The notes: generated from the letters alone by a model not told the origin. Numbered from the stretch's first letter, positions 1 to 9,703 are shown. The stretch is 20,463 nt of DNA from Ophiothrix spiculata (GCA_000969725.1 JXSR01S063813.1); one strand, 5' to 3'. Translations and numbers: made by a program.

Positions 1-49
1 CCCCCCTGAAAATCAAATGGTGCGCCCCTTAGGCATTGAAAAGAGCTAG

Positions 50-393
50 AAATCCAATAATTGCCTACTTAAGAGTCTAGCTGCATGAACGATCTTAAGT
101 GCTTTCATTGATCATTAATTATCACTAGTGATAAAGTAATTTGGCATCATGAGTCTTTTAAGGGGTCAGGTCAAGGTCTCTCAAGGTCAAAGGTCATTTG
201 AGGTCAAATCTGATAATGTTGACCTGAGTTCATCAAGGTCAAGGTCACTCAAGGTCATAGGTCATGTAGGGATGGTATGCCCAGGATCCCTGCTAGTTAC
301 CTTGAATTGAACCATTCAAGTACAGTTTTTATAATACAAGCACTCAAGATCGTTCATGCAGGTAGCCTCTTAAGGGGACAATTATTGGATTTT
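50..393. mobile_element. Inverted-repeat element with ~55-bp arms
   Basis: Arm 50-104 and arm 338-393 are imperfect inverted copies. Both share AATCCAATAATTG, a CTTAAGAG block, CTGCATGAACGATCTT and GTGCTT, with scattered differences. The interior holds an AGGTCA cluster. A block TGATCAT(T/C)AATTA(T/C)CAC(T/A)AGTGATAAA occurs just inside the left arm (about 111-136) and again just outside the right arm (about 416-441), as a direct repeat. The structure may therefore be composite or rearranged. No transposase sequence and no convincing target duplication are seen, so the class is unknown. Confidence 0.65.
163..264 (+). repeat. AGGTCA half-site cluster, including two DR1 arrangements
   Basis: Perfect AGGTCA hexamers lie at 168-173, 184-189, 191-196, 201-206, 236-241, 242-247, 252-257 and 259-264. 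There is also GGGTCA at 163-168 and an inverted TGACCT at 220-225. Pairs 184-196 and 252-264 are direct repeats with 1-bp spacing (DR1), the arrangement bound by RXR/HNF4/COUP-type nuclear receptors. 236-247 is a DR0. The array lies inside an inverted-repeat element, so it may be only repeat sequence with no regulatory role. Confidence 0.6.
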
Positions 394-3159
394 TGATCTG
401 GTCTGATTCTTTTATTGATCATCAATTACCACAAGTGATAAAACATTTCATGTTGGATAATAAGCATAGTGATCTTGTTGTTTGGCATTGAAAATAGGGG
501 TAATTGTATATCCACCACATTTGGCAGCTATTCCTTAGTGAGTTTCTAAGTGAGGATTCTGGAGGTAATAATAAATAGCTGCCATATGTAAGCAAGCAAT
601 TTCAATACCTTAACTTTAACGCCACCGTGGTCCCCATAGACCACCTCTGATTTTTTTTCAAACTTTACACAGTGTGTTTTCTAGCCAAATGGAACATTTT
701 AAGACTAGGTAGAAAAAAAAAGCATGACATGAGGGCGTCTGATGCACCCTAATGGGTATGTTTGGTAAAAATTTGCTTAAAAAGGCAACAAATTTGCATA
801 AAATTAGGTACTTTTTTCTTAGAATAGGAATGATAGAAAAATAAAGAATGGTCAAAATATTAGGAAGGCACATATCTGCAAAAAGTTTTAGACCAGAAAC
901 AAAGAGTTACATTTTTTTTAAAGCCATGAACCTCAAACTTCAGTTCCTGGTCTTCCTCTCCCCTTGTCTACCATATTACATATAACACTTTTCCTGACAT
1001 AGGCTTCTCATTATATTCGAGGCTGCACATTTCACTATTGATTGTTAATTGAGATTTTGATTAATGTGTGCAGAGCAGAATTTATATAAATTGGAGAGGC
1101 ATTTAGAGTTGGTAGGTAATATTACCTGGAAGGGTATAATCAAGCTGTATTCCAATTAATAAATTGCACTTTATTATTATTACTAATCACTATTACCAAA
1201 TGAATATGTGATGCGGCATTTCGAAAAGCACATCTATGTTGCAAAGTCAATTTTTAGATATGGTTGGCTGAAGTCGTAATTGAGTGATTTGAAGTATGGT
1301 GAAACATTGGTTCCTTAAAATGTATATTTTCAACAAATTAGTTTGTTTAGTATGATTAACTATTAGGAATGTTTAAATTTTGAGATTTTTTGTGACCCAT
1401 GCCAAGTCACCTACACACTAAATATACTGCCAGTTTCCACCACTTCTAGTTCAAACTTGGAATTCGTAGTTTTTCTGTAGTTTAAAAATTTGAAATAGTA
1501 TTATTTGTAAAGCTTGTCTGCTAAATTTGGTTGAAATCTGACATCAAAAACATCATCAAATTTGGCTTTTGGACCAATGATGTACTTTTTGATATGGTGC
1601 TTTATATGTATATTGGCAGACTTAAACAGTGTATCAGGCTGACTAAGTACATTTACAGCAAAATGCAATCAATCAGTCGATCAAACCAGCATTTTTCAGA
1701 CAATGATGATCACATAGATATGCCCATATGATTATACAAGTATTTTTTCAAATATTCAAAATTCATTCAGGAAATTTTTAACAAAAACCTTATACTGTTT
1801 TTATATTAAACTGAATTGTAATAAAAAAAATTGCACTCTATTGGATGAAAAGCTTAAAAGCCCTGTAGCATTTTTAAATCTAAATCTTACAATTGGTCTA
1901 TAAGTTTGCTCAGCTAGATATTTTGCAATTGAATAGTTTCAATGAACTGTTATGGCTGAAAACAGAATTAGCAGAAATATCTCATCAACTAAAACAAATC
2001 AAAATGTTCAATTTGCAGGAAATTGTAATTTAATGATAGTTTTAAAAATTAATAAAAATTGTTTGGTATAATAGCATGCTTCAGTCTATGATATTCTTCT
2101 TTTTTCCAGGAGGGGGGAGTGATTGGTTTCCCCAGGTATTATACTTTGATCAACATTAAATAGGTGGGTCTCTTCACGCAGTGCATATCGCATGTGTGAC
2201 TCGCGCATCGGTATCCATGGCACAGTCGTGGGTGGGATTAGCTTTGTTTACAGAAGAAGAAAATCCTAACAATTCTTGCCTAGATTAAAGTATACTTGTG
2301 ACTGCTGTGTACTAACATTTATTGCCATTTATTTAAAAAGTTGTTAATTCTGAAATTCTGATTATCATTGTTGGCATTGAAACCTTTTTGAAGTGACAAT
2401 ATGGTCTTTGTAGCAGATAGTGTGGATGCAAACAGACTTCCAGAAAATTGTCGTAAATATTTTATTCCATATCTGACCCAATTTATGACCCCTTTTATGA
2501 TTGTTTTGACAAAGTATTGCTAACAACATAACCATGTTAAGTCAGTCAGTCACATTTGTTAATGTGCCCTTTTTGACTTCATAGTGAGTAATTATCATGG
2601 ATTCATATTTACCATGCCAAGCCTGCTTTGCTCTTCCCAACAGTGTTGTGTTTTAATGGCATACATATCATAACTTGTAATTAGTGATGAGATTCTGCAG
2701 TGATGATTTTTGTCAGCTATTTCAGTGTAGGTCATGTCTGAAATTGTGTGAATAAGTTAAAGGACTGATTTGAAATTGATATTTTCTCTGTTTTCTGTCA
2801 GTGAGTTTTAGGTGTTTATCAGCCTAATTAGCTGTTATCAATAAACATGTCTTACAAGGCATATGATTTTGATATGAGTATTTTTCTCTTTTACTAAAAA
2901 TTTAAACTTATGCTCTCTGACAAATTACATATAATGAGCTCGAACATGATTAGAATAAATTTCTATTTAATCTTTAACTTTTTCAAGATTTCAGATCCTT
3001 TAATGGTTGCATTATAATCAAATATGACAGCTTTGAAGAAAACATTTGGTGTAAATTGTCAACAGCAGGTACCATACATTAAACAAAAAATTATAGAACA
3101 GTATTCTGTGTAAAGATTGATATTTATTTTCCCTTATCTTATCCACATTTATTTTCCAG
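394..3159. other. Upstream intron sequence of the PDZD8-like gene, no exon recognised
   Basis: This AT-rich stretch has no reading frame with coding character and no segment resembling the SMP domain. It is taken as the 3' part of an intron ending at 3159. One patch, about 2160-2240, is richer in CpG and GC than its surroundings. It carries a 23-codon ORF starting at 2217 (MAQSWVGLALFTEEENPNNS...). Its flanks, ATTATACTTTGATC near 2140 and GATTAAAGTATACTT near 2283, are weakly inverted, so a small repeat element is more likely than an exon. Confidence 0.5.
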
Positions 3160-3379
3160 CTGAGAAAAACATTGAAAAAGAAGCACACCTTGCCAAACTA
3201 CAAGCTTCGTTACATGCCGTTCTTCCCTAAACCAGACCCACCGCACACAGATGATGACATCTATGTCTTTGATGAGAAGATCACTGTAGGCCATTTAAAT
3301 GTCACCGTAGTGGAGTGTTGCAGACTACCGATTGCACCATCAGACAATAGGAATGAGCTATATTGCACCATAGCAGTAG
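3160..3379 (+). CDS. PDZD8: PDZD8-like exon: end of SMP domain and following beta-rich segment
   Basis: The exon starts after a TTTTCCAG acceptor (AG at 3158-3159) and reads LRKTLKKKHTLPNYKLRYMP onward. It ends before the donor GTTAGT at 3380, leaving phase 1. The basic KKHTLPNYK.R..PFFP stretch is the conserved end of the PDZD8 SMP domain, a tubular lipid-binding module. The later part (GHLNVTVVECCRLP, about residues 47-60 of the exon) looks like the first strand of a C2-type fold, which in PDZD8 precedes the PDZ domain. An earlier GT at 3376 (GTAGGT) is also possible, but it would put a stop in the exon at 14272 after joining through the small exon. The donor at 3380 is therefore chosen. 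The acidic stretch PHTDDDIYVFDE is probably a loop. Confidence 0.9.
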
Positions 3380-3789
3380 GTTAGTATGGTAGTGGTACGC
3401 CTATCATAGATATCAAGGGTGTGAGAGTTGATCAAAGCTGATTTCCTCTTTTATAAGATTGTTCTAATCAAAATGTTAACTTTTTCTTTCATTTTCAGAC
3501 TATAGTCATCATATGCGCCACACTGATCCCCCCAAAATAACTTACTTTATTTCCTTTTGGGTAAAAACAATTAAGACTTTGGTCAGACATTGCTTCATTT
3601 TCCTTCTTTTGTGGCGAAAAGACTAAAAAAAAATTTTTGCATATTTTGAAAATCAAAATTTCCGAGTTGCATTTGGTGTTGGAATTGTTTTACTTCGTGC
3701 AAAAGGTCCCAGATAAAATACTTGCATGTCCACTTGCAGCTTTTTTTGGCATTTTGCAATGCTTTCCTGAACAATAAAGTTCCTCTTTA

Positions 3790-4065
3790 AAAGGATTAAT
3801 CCTGTTTACCTGACTTGTTTTAGCAAACTATGTTTCGTGTGGCCCCTGCCCACACTTTGTCCAGTTTTGGTCACATGATAGATGACATGCATATAGTGTC
3901 CATGCAGTGTCTTTAACATGTAAATACACTGCAGAGTTTGAGGTTCATTACAGCTAGCCAATTGGCCAATCCAGCTGATCAAAAACCCTGACGAAGTGTT
4001 GCAAGAGCAACATAAAACATAGTTTGCTAAAACGAGTTAAGTCGTGTAAACAGAATTAATCCTTT
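3790..4065. mobile_element. MITE-like element with ~45-bp terminal inverted repeats
   Basis: Left arm 3790-3834 (AAAGGATTAATCCTGTTTAC... TTTTAGCAAACTATGTTT) is matched in reverse by about 4016-4065, with a few substitutions and a small gap. The ~180-bp middle has no coding potential. The flanks share TTTA (3786-3789 and 4063-4066), with the right copy overlapping the arm, so the target duplication cannot be fixed. It lies in the intron between exons 3160-3379 and 5241-5291. Confidence 0.75.
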
Positions 4066-4757
4066 ACTCATGTTTACTACTACTGGGTGACTGAGAACAT
4101 TCTCGCATTTTAAAGTTCTCCTTTCACCCAAGAGGTCGCTCACATCCCTGATATATTAAAGGCTACATGGCTCGTCAGCTATTTGATTAATCCAGCTGAG
4201 GGAAAACTGGTTGTCAGTAAAAAGAATCTTGTATGGGTTCCTAAAATGACTTTGAAGGGACTTGGGGTGATTTTTCATTGATACAACACTGCTAATGTTA
4301 GATATATCGTAGTGGTTACTAAAAACTGAACAATTAGTTATGAAAACTTAATAATCAAAGGGTCCCCATTTAAGATTCTTCTATTAACGTTTCTTTGTTA
4401 ACAAGACAAAAGGCTATTTGTGCATATTATCCTGAATACATTTTGGTTTTCTCCAACATTGAATGTATTCTGTACAGAAAGCAGTGATGCGTGGTCCGGT
4501 TAATGATGCAGGGCGCATTTGAGTATTAACACCAAAGCCGCTACAGTTTGAAAATTAGCTGGGAATATCAAAAAATAACTATGTTGAATGCTTATCCCAA
4601 AAGAGTGCCTTAGAATGCAAACTATTTTTATTCCTCTATTTTTAAGTATTGTTTTCAACTTTGTTTGAAATTTAAATGGTTCTGTGGACAGTATGGTTTT
4701 ATGCTTCCACCAGAAGCAAGTGCATGATAAAGGCAGGTTTTTACAAAAGAAACCTTA

Positions 4758-4906
4758 TGCCCACGATATACTAGCAAGAAGCAGCTAGACGCTACCGAAG
4801 ATGCTGAGGTTCAAATTATTTAAACTAGCTAGCATCTAGTTAGCATCTTCAAAGCGTCTAAAATAAAGCCACACGATAGCTGCGTCTTGCTAGTATATCA
4901 TGGGCA
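4758..4906. mobile_element. Short MITE with ~30-bp inverted repeats and TA flanks
   Basis: The left end TGCCCACGATATACTAGCAA and the right end, ending in TGCTAGTATATCATGGGCA, are near-perfect inverted copies over about 28 bp. Both ends are bordered by TA (4756-4757 and 4907-4908). An inner pair, AGACGCTACCGAAGATGCT (4787 on) and AGCATCTTCAAAGCGTCT (4842 on), extends the fold-back. TA flanks fit a Tc1/mariner-type non-autonomous element. Its 149-bp length leaves no coding room. Confidence 0.75.
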
Positions 4907-5240
4907 TAGTAGATTAAAGAAAGTAATTGCACTCTAAAAATTGGCTAATATGAAGGTAGGAGATTGTGCCATGCTTGAAATGATGCTGTTCCGAGTGCTT
5001 AGTAGATCAGCTCTACATTCTGGTCCCACGCTACAATTACAATGCAATACGCATCTTATATTTTCCTTCCAAATTATGCATACGCAAGCAATAGTGACTT
5101 TACTGGCAAATAGTTACACTTCTCTGTCAAAGCACCATTCCCTTGCCGGAGTATAGTAAACCTATTTTGAACATTTTTTTTAATGGCTGATACATGTACT
5201 ATGGCTATATTTAAAATGGTATGTTTGCATTACATGACAG

Positions 5241-5291
5241 GAGCAAAGAAAGCAAATGGCTCTCTTGAAAGGTCTTTTACTTCTCAAGATG
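5241..5291 (+). CDS. PDZD8: PDZD8-like small linker exon (51 nt)
   Basis: This 51-nt exon lies between an ACATGACAG acceptor and a strong donor GTAAGT at 5292. It is phase 1 at both ends, so it could be skipped without breaking the frame. Joined to the preceding exon it encodes GAKKANGSLERSFTSQD. That is a short polar, charged linker at the position where PDZD8 has a serine-rich link between the first C2-like strands and the PDZ domain. The sequence itself is not conserved enough to identify. The call rests on splice-site quality, on phase, and on giving the only open junction to the next exon. Because the exon is symmetric, alternative inclusion is possible. Confidence 0.75.
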
Positions 5292-5333
5292 GTAAGTTTT
5301 CTTTCATCTATGCTTGCTCATTGGTTTTCAACT

Positions 5334-5440
5334 GGGAACTAGATCTATACATGCAATAATATTGCTTGTTTGGGAACTGTGTGTATGCAATAATATTGCT
5401 TTTTTGGGATTTGTGTGTATGCAATCATGTTGCTTGCTTT
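5334..5440. repeat. Three-copy degenerate tandem repeat (34-38 bp)
   Basis: Three copies begin at 5334, 5372 and 5406. Each has GGGA(A/T)(C/T)T, then a TATGCAAT(A/C)AT(A/G)TTGCTT core. The first copy is longer. The array lies 40 bp after the donor of the small exon and has no coding meaning. Confidence 0.6.
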
Positions 5441-6099
5441 GACATTATGGGGTCATAATCTGTATGCTATAGCTTGCTTTCACAATCATGGAATATACTT
5501 AACTTAATGCTTTCATCATCTTTCTTCAGACTGGGATATAGAATTATAGTGTGTGGAAAATCTTACTAACAATGCGGATTTCTCATGTGTTTGTAAAGCT
5601 TTCTTATTTTATTCATGATTGATTTGGCCTTTCAAATTAGCAATTTGGATGAGTAACAGTTATTTTTGTCATGGAATTGACATGCTCTGGAATTCATATG
5701 AACTGGTATATTTGTTTATTTTTTATACACTGGTGATAAAAGAGACTCTGTAATCACTCTATTTATGGTACTGAACATTGTACGAGTATGTGTGAGGTAA
5801 TTTGGTTCAAGTTTTGCTATAACTCCAATGCTCTTTCATCAATCTCTTCTCAACTTGCATCCCATGTAGTCTTATGACTCACTTGCTATATGAGCCTTCA
5901 TCAGAACCATGCAAGTTCAAGGTCAATTTTCGACTACTTTCTGCAAAGCCATCAAATTTTGCACATGATTAATTACTGGTAAATTGTCAAGCATCTCTGA
6001 AAGTTTGATACAATTTGCACTAATGGTTCTTAAGATATGAGTTGATTTAATTAATCTCATTTTAAAGTGGTTTGTCTACGAAAGTGGTCTCAATTTCAG

Positions 6100-7605
6100 T
6101 TTCTTCCTTCGACTTCTCTTCCTTGTTTAGCAATGCATGTCAATGCCCTATATGCATATGTTGCACAGCACGTTGTGTCACACAGGTTCTTCTGATGGCA
6201 GTCAAGGCATTTTAATGTGTTTTCTTCGTTCATTCAATGTCCTTGGGGGACCTTCACTGTACACCTTTGCTTTAACATCACCCCATAAACCAATAATCCA
6301 ATGGAGTCAAGTCTGGTGACCTTGGTGGCCACTCAACCGGATGACCTAGTCCGACAACTCTGTTGGGGAATATAGCTGCTGGAGACGGTTACGAACAATG
6401 ACTCTTCTGTGAGTTAGGGCTCCATGTATAAACCATGCCCGTCGAATAGCACCATTACGTTGCATGCTGTAGTGTCTATGTTCAAATACATGTCTCTGTT
6501 TAGGCCATATTAAAAAATACTTTTGTCTCAAAGCTCCCGCGCGCGTTAGTTTTATCGTGCGCGTTAGTTTCCCTAAAAATCCAAAAAACTAATTTTATTT
6601 CACCTTTTAATTTTTTTTTCAAAAATCGTGAAAAGCAACTCGCAATCCAAGGCAAAATGTTTCGTTTCGAAGTTGTTTTTGTCTCTAAATTATGTACATT
6701 GTGCAATCACATTTATTGTTGAATTAACATCGTCACAATTCTGTTTCTTTGTTTTGTTTCAATATCTTGACAGATTCTTTGACAGATTCTACCATAAAGG
6801 AGTCGTCAATATGACTTTTAGAATCAATCAAAAAAAAATTAAAAAAAGAAAAAGAAAAGAAATAAAATCGCATTCCGCATTAGGTTTTTGGGAGTTGGAG
6901 AGCTTTGAGACAAATGTTTATTTTAATATGGCCTTATCTTATCATTGACAAACACGGGGCCAATAAGTCTATTATTGCTAGTAATTGCTGCTGTTTTAGC
7001 AATACAAGTTTATGATGACCGTCAAGTCTATGATAGACAAATTCTGCGGATTCCCTTGAGCATATACCCACAAACATTGTTGGTATTAACAAAGCCTCGC
7101 ATTGGAAAATTGGCTTCTTCAACAATTACAACTTCTCAAAGAAAGCGTTGAGGTCCTTTTACCAGTCAATTACAAAATGCAAGTCTACGTTGTGGATTCC
7201 CTTGCTGCAAGTTTTGCGAGGTGTTATTTTGTAAGGATGCTAGTTTATATCCATTTTGATGATACGCAGGTAAGAAGACATCAAAATATTAAATACTTTT
7301 TTATGTGTGCTGCTTGATCTTGGATTTCCTTGAAGGTCATGAAGAACAGCAGCAACAATTTCAGGTGATTTGCCAGTCCAGGCTAGGGACGCCCGCTTTT
7401 AATATTTCTGTTAATGACAGTTCCAAAAGTAATAAACAAAAGTAATGAACTTCTTCTTCATGTTAAATTTTGCTGTCTTAGAAGGTACCCTGACACCTGG
7501 GTATCTGTTTTGCCAACGCTGCTGCACCCTCAGGTAGCTGTTGATTTCAAAGTACACTTTTACAGCAAAGGCTCTTTGTCGAGGACTTGTGGAGCCATGT
7601 TGTCT
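6100..7605 (-). pseudogene. Degraded IS630/mariner-superfamily transposase
   Basis: Reading the minus strand from 7605 down, fragments in shifting frames follow the order of this transposase family. First is an N-terminal helix-turn-helix block (RAFAVKVYFEINSYLRVQQRW...YPGVRVPSK, 7440-7600). Next come INRNIKSGRP and SPEIVAAVLHDLQGNPRSSS (about 7300-7420). HPYKITPRKT follows (about 7200-7230), then EEANFPMRGFVNTNNVCGY (about 7055-7120). After the MITE come WFIHGALTHRRVIVRNRLQQ (about 6375-6440) and PVEWPPRSPDLTPLDYW (about 6285-6340). Several frameshifts and stops make it non-functional. The first catalytic Asp (SDEA in intact members) reads EEA, and the second (QDGA) reads HGA. The SPDLTPLD block is preserved. 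The 431-bp MITE at 6503-6933 splits the catalytic domain. Confidence 0.85.
6503..6933. mobile_element. MITE with TTA target duplication nested in the transposase relic
   Basis: The ends GGCCATATTAAAAAATACTT and (reverse strand) GGCCATATTAAAATAAACAT are inverted repeats. They share TTTGTCTCAAAGCTC further in and cover about 35 bp. TTA flanks both sides (6500-6502 and 6934-6936). A 3-bp TTA duplication with a GG start fits PIF/Harbinger-type elements. The interior holds doubled GCGCGTTAGTTT (about 6541-6571), doubled TTGACAGATTCT (about 6767-6789) and an A-rich run (6829-6867). The 106-codon frame inside is low-complexity and not credible as a gene. Insertion into the transposase makes it younger than that copy. 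Confidence 0.82.
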
Positions 7606-7967
7606 GATGGACAATAGAGAAGAAAAGGTTAGAATTTTCTGCTCAACACATATCGGTAATTTTGAACTGAAAGAACCACGCTTTTCATTAATATGTTAAA
7701 GTATGCTATAGTTGAATGCACACAGACAAGATGTTCACTTTTATACATTAATTGGTGTCTATACTTACCAGGCTATTGTATCATTCATATATACAAAAAA
7801 AATATACAGAAGCAAACATTAATAGACGTCTATGCCAAGACAATTAAAAGTACTCACAAAAAGCTTTCAACGACAAGTCCCGTCTTGATGAGATCCATCA
7901 ATTTTCATTCTTATCTCAAAAACCAGCCATGCCAAACTTATATAAGATTTTCTAAGATGCTTTCAAC

Positions 7968-8455
7968 CTTAATTTATTTATTTATTTATTTATTAACGGT
8001 ATACAAATAGCCGACTAGCAGCACAGGCTGAAGGGTGTCAGCTTTACAAATACAAGAACATATTATATACAACAAGAGCAAAACAATTTTACAAACCATG
8101 ACAAAAACCAGGAAAAGTCAGATATCTGGAGAACTGTTAAGTTGGTTAATGATAAATGGGATGGTAGATTTTTGAAACCTCTCAGTTTAACATCTTAGTT
8201 GTGAGAATCTGTTACTGTGACGGAGATTATAATCAACTGATTTCTGGGTAGGAAGCAGGTGCCGATGCCTTTCTGAATTAAGGACCTGCTGCCCAAATTT
8301 CAGAACTAATTCTTTCCTGCGATCAGCAAGACTGGGAAGTTTGAGGTCTTGAAGAGCTGACTCATAGTTGACACATCTGTTACCGAGGATGATTTTAGCA
8401 GTGCGTTTTTGAATCCTTTCCAATTGGCAACTTTGCTGTTTAGTTAATGTTGAAC
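7968..8455 (-). mobile_element. 5'-truncated LINE (non-LTR retrotransposon) with TAAA tail
   Basis: On the minus strand the piece encodes the C-terminal end of a LINE ORF2 protein: LTKQQSCQLERIQKRTAKII, then ILGNRCVNYESALQDLKLPSLADRR further on, ending in RFQKSTIPFIINQLNSSPDI and a stop at 8118-8120. The LE.IQKR..KIILG and LPSL..RR blocks are typical of the end of CR1/L2/jockey-type ORF2. One premature TAA interrupts the frame at 8184-8186. A ~120-bp 3' UTR follows (TGTAAAGCTGACACCCTTCA, CTGCTAGTCGGC). The copy ends in an ATAAATAAATAA microsatellite at 7968-7994. It starts near 8455, so it is a heavily 5'-truncated dead copy. It lies within the presumed limits of the IS630-like transposon. 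Confidence 0.85.
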
Positions 8456-8545
8456 AAGTCTCAATATGAAGTCTTTGACAAACAAAATGTTTGTTAAAAA
8501 GTGGCTTTGAACTTAGGTTTTAAGTTTTTTGAACCACACTGTATA

Positions 8546-9331
8546 ATGTAGGGTTAGGGTATTGGACTATAATCGAAAGGTTGATTATCAAGTGTAGATC
8601 TGGCCACCACAGTGTTGAATGCAGCTTTATGTATAATTTTCTGTACTATTATGCTGAAAAAAAGAAAATTAATGTTTCCACATACATATCTATAACTTAA
8701 ACGTTAAAATAAGTCACATTATTATATCTGATTTTGTAAATGTTATATTTACTTGAATAATTGAATTGTTTCAAAGTAATATGTACCTGCCGTGGTGAAA
8801 GAATGCAATTCTTGGCTCCTACATGTTACTATACCTATATACTACAATGAGCAACATATAGGAGCTGCCAGCTGCATCCTTTTGTTGCGGCTGAACACTG
8901 GACAGATATATAATTCAACAAAATTCATTACAATTTTTCACTACAAAATGGATTTAGAGCTCGGTTTCATTGAAAAGAATTTCAAACTTCATTTTCTCAA
9001 AGTATGTTTTGCCATGCATATAGATCGGTATGTGATGCAGCCAACAAATAATTGATAGGAAAAACCAAGTGAGAGAAATTTGTTAAAATTGGCCTTCATA
9101 CTTTGACCAGCATGTTACCTTAAAAAACACAGCAGACATAGTGTTATTACCATGCATAAATGGTGAGTTATTGCACCAAATTTGTTGGTGCATCTGCAAC
9201 AGAAATTGCACTTCAGAATCACTTTGAAATACACATGCGCATATCATCATATTCAGAATAGCTACCATTTTGCATACATTTGCATTATACACACTTAACT
9301 TTCACATTATACACAATATAATCTTGGGACA
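8546..9331. other. Intron sequence without recognised gene
   Basis: Apart from the hairpin at 8790-8890, only AT-rich sequence is seen. TAGGGTTAGGG at about 8549-8559 is a two-copy telomere-like run. The frames at 8792-9055 and 9083-9292 have no recognisable domain. Confidence 0.5.
8790..8890 (+). repeat. 101-nt imperfect hairpin, pre-miRNA-sized
   Basis: The left arm (8790-8830) and right arm (8850-8890) fold back on each other, for example GGCTCCTACATGTT against AACATATAGGAGCTGCC. In the outer 11 bp (CCGTGGTGAAA with TTTTGTTGCGG) every mismatch would be a G-U wobble in RNA from the + strand. The inner arms have about 24 paired positions out of 30, and the loop is about 19 nt. It could be a small palindromic element remnant or an expressed hairpin. 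Sequence alone does not decide. Confidence 0.45.
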
Positions 9332-9339
9332 GTGTGTTG

Positions 9340-9695
9340 TAGGGCTGGTATCGGCAAGCATTTTCATTGTCGATAAAACCCCCGAAATCTAGCGACTGAC
9401 GTCACGTCACTGTCGACAATAAGTTTTGTCAATGCAGCCACTGAAGAGGACTGAAATTACAACTTGTGGCACTCTGTTGAATTCGTCACCCTCTTTAATT
9501 GAAATCAATGTGGCGATGCTGTGTATGTAATAGAGAAAAATATAATATAAATTTCATAACAATGTTAAGCTTTCTATTTTTCTCGAGTATCTATTTTATT
9601 TTATTTTTTGTCGAGTTTGTCGACATAATCAGGCTTGTCGACAACGAGTGAAATTGGTTTTGTCAACAACAAAAGGTTTGACGTTACCAGCCTTA
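9340..9695. mobile_element. hAT-type MITE with perfect 8-bp target site duplication
   Basis: The element is bordered on both sides by GTGTGTTG (9332-9339 and 9696-9703). Its ends are TAGGGCTGGTATCGG and, in reverse complement, TAAGGCTGGTAACGT. An 8-bp duplication and a TAGGGCTGG-type terminus are hallmarks of hAT elements. The interior carries repeated TGTCGACA motifs (9411 on, 9618 on, 9638 on), like subterminal transposase-binding repeats. It also has a perfect TGACGTCA palindrome (CRE-like) at 9397-9404, followed by CGTCA. No transposase is encoded in the 356 bp. Confidence 0.9.
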
Positions 9696-9703
9696 GTGTG
9701 TTG

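Larger units (their letters stand above)
3380..5240. other. Intron between the SMP-end exon and the 51-nt exon
   Basis: Apart from the two MITEs at 3790-4065 and 4758-4906, this intron shows only AT-rich non-coding sequence. The open frame at 4941-5156 has no domain, no splice support and non-coding composition. AATCCAGCTGA occurs both inside the first MITE (about 3968) and at about 4190, hinting at another degraded repeat copy. Confidence 0.6.
5724..8545 (-). mobile_element. IS630/mariner-like DNA transposon relic, interrupted by two later insertions
   Basis: The coding relic at about 6100-7605 is flanked by non-coding sequence. The ends are tentatively placed at TATACACTGGTGATAAAAGAG (5724 on) and at the reverse complement of GTGGTTC..., i.e. 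TATACAGTGTGGTTCAAAAA starting at 8545. These are imperfect inverted repeats beginning with TATACA, as expected for TA-targeting elements. Subtracting the nested MITE (431 bp) and the LINE piece (about 490 bp) leaves about 1.9 kb, a plausible full length. The end positions are inference. The transposase identity is much firmer. Confidence 0.4.

Noticed and set aside
658-873. 71-codon minus-strand open frame
   Set aside because: It is low-complexity AT-rich sequence with no homology recognised and no splice context.
2109-2134. Possible micro-exon between TTTTCCAG and GTATTA
   Set aside because: At 26 nt it ends in the wrong phase for exon 3160, and it has no similarity to the SMP domain.
3160-3375. 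Shorter form of the exon using GT at 3376
   Set aside because: It gives phase 0, and after the 51-nt exon it produces a TAG within eight codons of exon 14272.
6628-6948. 106-codon + strand open frame
   Set aside because: It lies within the MITE at 6503-6933 and consists largely of A-rich and inverted-repeat sequence.
7693-8010. 105-codon + strand open frame
   Set aside because: It runs into the TTTA microsatellite tail of the minus-strand LINE and shows no domain.
8549-8559. TAGGGTTAGGG as a telomeric insertion
   Set aside because: Only two units, which is within chance expectation.
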